Shown here in pieces: positions 12,871-16,787 of a DNA stretch of 16,787 nucleotides. Position 1 is the first letter of the stretch; each line of letters opens with the position of its first letter. Both the position numbers and the translations under genes were made by a program. The notes under the pieces were generated by a model. It had not been told where the DNA came from and ran no database searches. It saw only the letters and a program-made list of their open reading frames with translations. The DNA comes from Burkholderiales bacterium (lineage in GTDB: Bacteria > Pseudomonadota > Gammaproteobacteria > Burkholderiales > Usitatibacteraceae). The DNA is taken from the NCBI GenBank assembly GCA_025350945.1, contig JANXWW010000292.1, positions 1 to 16,787 on the forward strand, in the 5' to 3' direction.

Positions 12871-15300
12871 ATGACGTTCGCTAATCAAGATAAAGACTCA
12901 TCCAATTCGATCCTGCCGCTATTACCGCTGCGCGATGTGGTGGTATTTCCGCATATGGTGATCCCGCTATTTGTGGGCCGCCCCAAATCCATCAAGGCGC
13001 TTGAGGCGGCGATGGAGGAGGGGAAAAATGTGGTGCTGGTCGCGCAAAAATCAGCCGGTAATGACGAGCCCAATCCTGAAGATTTGTACGATGTAGGTTC
13101 GGTCGCGAGTATTTTGCAAATGCTTAAATTGCCCGACGGCACCGTGAAAGTTTTGGTTGAGGGCATCCATCGCGCTCGCATTAATCACGTGTTGAACGTG
13201 AAAGAAAATTACGAAGCCGAAATCACGCCGATTCCGCAGGAAGAAACGGACAACAATGAAGTTGAGGCGATGCGCCGCAGCTTGTTTGGGCAATTTGATC
13301 AGTACGTCAAACTTAATAAAAAAATTCCCCCAGAGGTGCTGACTTCGCTGTCGGGTATCGATAACGCCAGCCGTTTGTCCGATACCATCGCGGCGCACTT
13401 ACCATTGAAGCTTGAGCAGAAGCAGCAGATTCTTGAGAATTTTGATGTGCCGTCGCGTCTTGAGCAATTGTTAGGCTTGCTCGAAACAGAGATTGATATT
13501 TTGCAGGTCGAGAAGCGCATCCGTGGTCGTGTCAAGCGTCAAATGGAAAAATCGCAGCGCGAGTATTACTTGAACGAGCAAGTCAAAGCGATTCAAAAAG
13601 AGCTCGGTGAGACCGAGGATGGCGCGGACATTGACGAGCTCGAAAAGAAAATAAAAGCTGCGCACATGCCGAAAGAAGCGCGCGCTAAAGCTGAAGCTGA
13701 ATTGAAAAAACTAAAACTGATGTCACCGATGTCGGCTGAGGCGACAGTCGTTCGCAACTATATTGATACAGTTGTTGGATTGCCGTGGAAGAAAAAAACC
13801 AAGGTCAGCGCCGATCTGCCGAACGCTGAAAAAGTGCTCAATGCTGATCATTACGGCCTCGAGAAGGTCAAAGAGCGGATCGTTGAATATCTGGCTGTGC
13901 AAAGCCGCGTAGACAAACTTAAAGCACCAATTTTGTGTTTGGTTGGCCCACCGGGTGTGGGCAAGACATCCCTCGGTCAATCCATCGCCAAGGCAACCAA
14001 TCGTAAATTCATTCGCATGTCACTCGGCGGCGTGCGCGATGAGGCCGAGATTCGTGGTCATCGTCGTACTTATATTGGTTCGATGCCGGGCAAGATTTTA
14101 CAAAACATGTCCAAAGTGGGCGTGCGTAACCCGCTTTTTTTATTGGATGAAGTAGACAAAATGGGCATGGATTTCCGCGGAGATCCGGCCAGCGCATTGC
14201 TTGAAGTACTCGATCCAGAACAGAATCACACATTTCAGGATCACTACGTTGAAGTAGATTTTGATTTGTCCGACGTGATGTTTGTCGCGACATCGAACTC
14301 GTTCAATATCCCGCCTGCATTGCTGGATCGCATGGAAGTAATTCGTCTTGCGGGTTATACCGAAGATGAAAAAGTTCATATCTCGCGCCAGTATTTGCTG
14401 CCGAAGCAAATGAAGGCCAACGGTGTGAAGGATGAAGAGTTGCATATCGCCGACGCCGCATTGCGCGACATCACGCGTTACTACACACGCGAAGCGGGTG
14501 TGCGCGGCATGGATCGCGAGATCGCAAAAATTTGTCGTAAGGTGGTGAAGGCGCAATTATCCGGAGAGGCTGCCAAGAAAAAAACCGGCAAGGTACAAGT
14601 TACCGCGAAAACACTGGATAAATATTTGGGTGTGCGTCGATTTAGTTATGGTATCGCCGAGAAGTCGAATCAGATCGGCCAAGTTACGGGCCTGGCGTGG
14701 ACTGAAGTGGGTGGAGAATTGCTCACGGTGGAGGCGGCGCGTTTGCCGGGCAAAGGCAAAGTTGATACCACAGGCAAACTTGGTGAAGTCATGCAGGAGT
14801 CAATTAAGGCTGCAATTTCGGTAGTGCGCTCACGCGCAAAAATGCTGGGCATTGCCGAAGATTTTTACGAAAAAAATGATCTGCATATTCACCTGCCAGA
14901 AGGCGCAACGCCGAAGGACGGACCGAGCGCAGGCGTGGCGATAACGACGGCGTTGGTGTCTGTGTTGTCCGGAATTCCAGTTCGTTGCGATGTAGCGATG
15001 ACTGGAGAAATTACGTTGCGTGGTGAGGTTTTACCTATCGGTGGCTTGAAGGAAAAACTTCTTGCTGCTGCGCGTGGTGGCATTAAGACCGTGTTGATTC
15101 CGGAAGAAAATAAAAAAGATTTGGCTGAAATTCCTGTTGAGATTACCAAGGACTTAAACATTATTCCGGTGCGATGGATTGATAAAGTTCTAGAGACCGC
15201 TCTTGAGCGTAAGCCTGTTCCGTTGGTCGAAAATGTGGATGTTCCCGCAGTGGCGGCAGCACCGACCAAGGATGCTCCGCCTCTGGTAACCAAGCACTAG
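12871..15300 (+). CDS. lon: ATP-dependent Lon protease
   Basis: Lon degrades misfolded and regulatory proteins in the cytosol as a homohexamer. The 809 residues are the full length for LonA. An N-terminal LON substrate domain opens with LPLLPLRDVVVFPHMVIPLFVGR, then a helical region including REYYLNEQVKAIQKELGE. Walker A GPPGVGKT is at 359-366, followed by Walker B PLFLLDEVDK, and the protease domain has catalytic Ser686 in DGPSAGVA with Lys729 in GGLKEKLLAAARGG. The start ATG is preceded by AAGGAC (12857-12862) with about 8 nt spacing. A sigma-32 promoter lies upstream. The C-terminal 25 residues are variable and Ala/Pro-rich. Confidence 0.98.
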   Translation: MTFANQDKDSSNSILPLLPLRDVVVFPHMVIPLFVGRPKSIKALEAAMEEGKNVVLVAQKSAGNDEPNPEDLYDVGSVASILQMLKLPDGTVKVLVEGIHRARINHVLNVKENYEAEITPIPQEETDNNEVEAMRRSLFGQFDQYVKLNKKIPPEVLTSLSGIDNASRLSDTIAAHLPLKLEQKQQILENFDVPSRLEQLLGLLETEIDILQVEKRIRGRVKRQMEKSQREYYLNEQVKAIQKELGETEDGADIDELEKKIKAAHMPKEARAKAEAELKKLKLMSPMSAEATVVRNYIDTVVGLPWKKKTKVSADLPNAEKVLNADHYGLEKVKERIVEYLAVQSRVDKLKAPILCLVGPPGVGKTSLGQSIAKATNRKFIRMSLGGVRDEAEIRGHRRTYIGSMPGKILQNMSKVGVRNPLFLLDEVDKMGMDFRGDPASALLEVLDPEQNHTFQDHYVEVDFDLSDVMFVATSNSFNIPPALLDRMEVIRLAGYTEDEKVHISRQYLLPKQMKANGVKDEELHIADAALRDITRYYTREAGVRGMDREIAKICRKVVKAQLSGEAAKKKTGKVQVTAKTLDKYLGVRRFSYGIAEKSNQIGQVTGLAWTEVGGELLTVEAARLPGKGKVDTTGKLGEVMQESIKAAISVVRSRAKMLGIAEDFYEKNDLHIHLPEGATPKDGPSAGVAITTALVSVLSGIPVRCDVAMTGEITLRGEVLPIGGLKEKLLAAARGGIKTVLIPEENKKDLAEIPVEITKDLNIIPVRWIDKVLETALERKPVPLVENVDVPAVAAAPTKDAPPLVTKH

Positions 15301-15326
15301 GCCAAAAAGGCATTTGGCCGCTTTAA
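15300..15326 (+). terminator. hairpin at the lon stop codon, weak intrinsic terminator
   Basis: GGCCAAA (15300-15306) pairs perfectly with TTTGGCC (15313-15319) around AAGGCA, starting on the last base of the lon stop. Only a short TTT (15322-15324) follows, so termination may be incomplete. Confidence 0.5.
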
Positions 15327-15332
15327 ATCTCA

Positions 15333-15362
15333 TTGACATGCTCTACGCCGAATTGCTATAAA
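15333..15362 (+). promoter_or_regulatory. strong sigma-70 promoter between lon and hupB
   Basis: A perfect TTGACA (15333-15338), an 18-bp spacer and TATAAA (15357-15362) form the best housekeeping promoter in the window. The start would be near 15369, about 250 nt before the hupB ATG. Confidence 0.75.
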
Positions 15363-15368
15363 ATATTA

Positions 15369-15617
15369 AAAGTTAATTAGTTTTAGCATCTCTTTATGAC
15401 GCAATACGCTTAAAAATTTAATATTTTTTATGTTTAATAAACAGGCCTTACCGCTGTTTAGCGGCATTCTTTTTGATTGAAAGCAAACGGCTCCTTCTTA
15501 TGAGCCCGTAGTATATTTTTACAAAGCTCATGGCAGCGCAGACAATTTTGCTTTTTTGAGATGCAAACTACCTCCCGCCAAAGGGAGATTCCAAAAAATG
15601 ACTGAAAGGGGTATTAC
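15369..15617 (+). other. long structured leader of hupB, possible small RNA
   Basis: This gene-free stretch of about 250 nt is AT-rich. It holds CCGCT-GTTT-AGCGG (15451-15464) followed by CATTCTTTTT, which looks like an intrinsic terminator and would release an RNA of about 105 nt. Further on are GGCTC/GAGCC (15490-15507) and CTCCC/GGGAG (15572-15587). The last hairpin contains the possible ribosome binding site of a mini-ORF that ends on the hupB start. Confidence 0.45.
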
Positions 15618-15621
15618 ATGA
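15598..15621 (+). CDS. 7-codon leader ORF (MTERGIT) overlapping the hupB start
   Basis: ATG at 15598, six further codons and TGA at 15619-15621 form an ATGA overlap with the hupB ATG at 15618. GGGAG (15583-15587) lies ten bases upstream, inside the CTCCC/GGGAG hairpin. The hupB ribosome binding site AGGGG (15607-15611) lies within the mini-ORF, so translation of one could affect the other. It may also be chance. Confidence 0.3.
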   Translation: MTERGIT

Positions 15622-15890
15622 ACAAAACTGATTTAATTGATTCAATGGCCAAGCAAGCGGATATTTCAAAAGCAGCAGCGGGCCGCGCACTTGAAGGAAT
15701 GATTTCAGCGGTGCGTATCTCCCTCAAGAAGGGAACTATGGTCACCCTGGTTGGTTTTGGTACGTTTTATGTCGGCAAACGAGTTGCACGCGCAGGTCGC
15801 AACCCTCGCACGGGAGCTGCAATCAAGATCAAAGCAGCGAAAGTCCCGAAATTTCGTGCTGGTAAAGCGTTGAAAGATGCATTAAACTAA
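15618..15890 (+). CDS. hupB: DNA-binding protein HU
   Basis: HU is a small dimeric nucleoid protein that bends DNA. The 90 residues are the standard size. The start MNKTDLIDSMAKQADISKAAA matches the HU helical dimer region. The signature GFGTFYVGKRVARAGRNPRTG leads into the DNA-binding beta arm with the intercalating Pro in RNPRTG. The end PKFRAGKALKDALN is typical. AGGGG lies six bases before the ATG. The position after lon matches hupB of other proteobacteria, which decides the symbol. No terminator separates it from tRNA-Val, 8 bp downstream, so a joint transcript ending at 16142 is likely. Confidence 0.97.
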   Translation: MNKTDLIDSMAKQADISKAAAGRALEGMISAVRISLKKGTMVTLVGFGTFYVGKRVARAGRNPRTGAAIKIKAAKVPKFRAGKALKDALN

Positions 15891-15898
15891 TAGACTTT

Positions 15899-15974
15899 GG
15901 GTGCTTAGCTCAGCTGGTAGAGCGTCGCCCTTACAAGGCGAATGTCGGGGGTTCGAGCCCCTCAGCACCCACCA
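15899..15974 (+). tRNA. tRNA-Val (anticodon UAC)
   Basis: This is a 76-nt tRNA with the acceptor GGGTGCT/AGCACCC, discriminator A and an encoded CCA. The anticodon stem TCGCC/GGCGA encloses loop CTTACAA, giving anticodon TAC. The D-arm has AGCTCAGCTGGTAGAGC and the T-arm GGGGTTCGAGCCCC. It starts 8 bp after the hupB stop. Confidence 0.97.
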
Positions 15975-16034
15975 GTAGTTTTTTCTAGTTTGTAGCAAGT
16001 TGAATATGATGTGCAGGTAGCATTCCTGTTCATT

Positions 16035-16111
16035 GGAGTGGTAGTTCAGTTGGTTAGAATACCGGCCTGTCACGCCGGGGGTCGCGGGTTCGAGTCCCGT
16101 CCACTCCGCCA
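16035..16111 (+). tRNA. tRNA-Asp (anticodon GUC)
   Basis: This is a 77-nt tRNA with the acceptor GGAGTGG/CCACTCC, discriminator G and an encoded CCA. The anticodon stem CCGGC/GCCGG encloses loop CTGTCAC, giving anticodon GTC. It lies 60 bp after tRNA-Val. Confidence 0.97.
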
Positions 16112-16117
16112 AAAAAT

Positions 16118-16142
16118 AAAAAGCGCCGAAAGGCGCTTTTTT
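16118..16142 (+). terminator. strong intrinsic terminator of the hupB-tRNA unit
   Basis: AAGCGCC (16121-16127), tetraloop GAAA and GGCGCTT (16132-16138) are extended by three A-T pairs and a T-run (16137-16142). It starts 7 bp after tRNA-Asp. The A-run on the left may let it act in both directions. Confidence 0.9.
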
Positions 16143-16143
16143 G

Positions 16144-16463
16144 TTATCCCCCCGGCGGGCGCGTTCGAGAAACGGCTCTAGAATCTCCCGCTCGCGAGCC
16201 GCCGTGAGATTCTCGTGCCGTCGCCCGCCAGGACGCTCACGTTGCCCGTCGCCGACCGTCTCGGCAGCCAAAAAGCGATTGCGCAGTTGGCTTGTCCATC
16301 CCACCGATTGCCCAATCGCCTCGGCGGTCTCTTTGACGCTCAGGCCGAAAGCCAGCGGCAAGACGACTGCTTGCGCCTGCCTGAGCTCATCAACCGTCTT
16401 GGCGTACCGGGTCATCTCGCGCGCCAACTCCAACACGTCCATCCCCAGCACCGGCCTGCTCAT
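16144..16463 (-). pseudogene. IS630-like transposase N-terminal helix-turn-helix fragment, 3' truncated
   Basis: ATG 16463 opens about 106 recognisable residues: MSRPVLGMDVLELAREMTRY, then ELRQAQAVVLPLAFGLSVKETAEAIGQSVGWTSQLRNRF, a helix-turn-helix like the N-terminal part of IS630/Tc1-type transposases, then ERPGGRRHENLTAAREREIL and FLERARRG. In homologues this leads into the rest of a transposase with a DDE domain. Here the similarity stops at about 16145, where the sequence meets the tRNA-Asp terminator. The frame stays open antisense through both tRNAs to 15882, but that tail is not real protein. The segment is clearly richer in G+C than its surroundings, suggesting transfer. AAAGGTG lies about six bases before the ATG, so it may still be translated. 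A free-standing regulator is less likely. Confidence 0.6.
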
Positions 16464-16693
16464 TCGACACCTTTATAAAGTGTGAAACAGGCTAATATTA
16501 TTGCATTAATGAATGGAAATGGAATGAGGATGACAGTCCGCTAACCGCTTAAACTCATTTCTCGTTGGAATCACGCGCCTCTTCCTGGTTCATGTGTCAT
16601 TGGAAGAGGCTGTTGTTTGCGTTAATTGTGCCAGTCAGCTATCATCACTGGTTGTGTATTGCAAAAAGTTTTATGCGTATAAAGTCATTTTTC
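16464..16693. other. gene-free stretch between the transposase remnant and tRNA-Ser
   Basis: This 230-bp stretch has no credible gene. It holds a near-palindrome centred on CTTTATAAAG (16470-16479) and the 9-bp repeat pair at 16577-16610. A smaller CCAGT/ACTGG pair lies at 16631-16651. A candidate tRNA-Ser -10 (TATAAA, 16678-16683) has no clear -35. It may hold the outer end of the lost element, but no matching terminal repeat was found. Confidence 0.4.
16577..16610. repeat. perfect 9-bp inverted repeat
   Basis: GCCTCTTCC (16577-16585) and GGAAGAGGC (16602-16610) are exact complements around a 16-nt loop. TGTTGTTTG follows, a poor T-run. It could be a terminator, an element end or a regulator site. 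Confidence 0.5.
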
Positions 16694-16784
16694 GGAGGGG
16701 TGGATGAGCGGTTTAAGTCATACGCCTGGAAAGCGTACGTAGGTTAATAGCCTACCGCGGGTTCGAATCCCGCCTCCTCCGCCA
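16694..16784 (+). tRNA. tRNA-Ser (anticodon GGA)
   Basis: This is a 91-nt class II tRNA. The acceptor GGAGGGG pairs with CTCCTCC (one G-U), with discriminator G and an encoded CCA. The anticodon stem TACGC/GCGTA encloses CTGGAAA, giving anticodon GGA. A long variable arm (GTAGGTTAATAGCCTAC) and a GCGGGTTCGAATCCCGC T-arm follow. It ends three bases before the window end. Confidence 0.95.
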
Positions 16785-16787
16785 AAG

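Noticed and set aside
13723..14556. Minus-strand open frames inside lon
   Set aside because: Shadow frames of a fully conserved protease gene.
15882..16143. C-terminal part of the long 193-codon minus frame
   Set aside because: Antisense to tRNA-Val, tRNA-Asp and the terminator (peptides such as EWTGLEPATP and RGSNPRHS are typical of antisense tRNA), so not part of the transposase-like protein.
16565..16747. 60-codon plus frame before tRNA-Ser
   Set aside because: Runs into the tRNA gene and has no recognisable domain or ribosome binding site.
1..16787. CRISPR array, rRNA, origin or intact prophage
   Set aside because: No regularly spaced repeats, rRNA motifs, DnaA-box clusters or phage structural genes were seen.

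Overview
The window looks like a chromosomal segment of a betaproteobacterium. The evidence is the run tRNA-Leu, tig, clpP, clpX, lon, hupB, tRNA-Val, tRNA-Asp, the hpnC-hpnD-hpnE squalene operon, and the residue character of the proteins. Base composition is close to 50 percent G+C by eye. I could not run any search, so family assignments rest on motifs and remembered homologues.

Layout. (1) Positions 1-843, plus strand: the 3' end of an aldo/keto reductase gene and a 4-oxalocrotonate tautomerase-superfamily gene, closed by a long imperfect hairpin at 856-921. (2) 939-4825, minus strand: a signalling group made of a PknB-type Ser/Thr kinase anchored by its C-terminal tail, a lipoprotein with two copies of a TssQ-like TPR unit, and a class III cyclase-homology protein carrying a membrane segment and a PEGA domain. 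(3) 5058-8830, minus strand: hpnC, hpnD, hpnE and an SDR gene, tightly packed and partly overlapping. They should turn farnesyl diphosphate into squalene. The last gene is a YciK-like SDR whose catalytic Tyr and Ser appear to be lost. (4) 8972-9056: tRNA-Leu(UAG). (5) 9228-15890, plus strand: the protein-quality-control block tig-clpP-clpX-lon followed by hupB. A good sigma-32-type promoter precedes lon. A long leader with a mini-ORF precedes hupB. (6) 15899-16142: tRNA-Val(UAC) and tRNA-Asp(GUC) with a strong intrinsic terminator. (7) 16144-16693: a GC-rich, 3'-truncated IS630-like helix-turn-helix gene fused to that terminator, then a gene-free stretch with a 9-bp inverted repeat. (8) 16694-16784: tRNA-Ser(GGA).

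How the genes work together. Trigger factor, ClpXP and Lon cover folding and degradation of cytosolic proteins, with HU as the neighbouring nucleoid protein. HpnC, HpnD and HpnE feed squalene or hopanoid synthesis, but no squalene-hopene cyclase gene is in view. The kinase, lipoprotein and cyclase-like protein are probably one membrane-associated signalling set, possibly tied to a type VI secretion system encoded elsewhere. No CRISPR array, rRNA or intact mobile element was seen. The strongest leads are the SDR without its usual catalytic residues in the hpn operon, the TssQ-like duplication within the kinase/cyclase group, and the long hupB leader.
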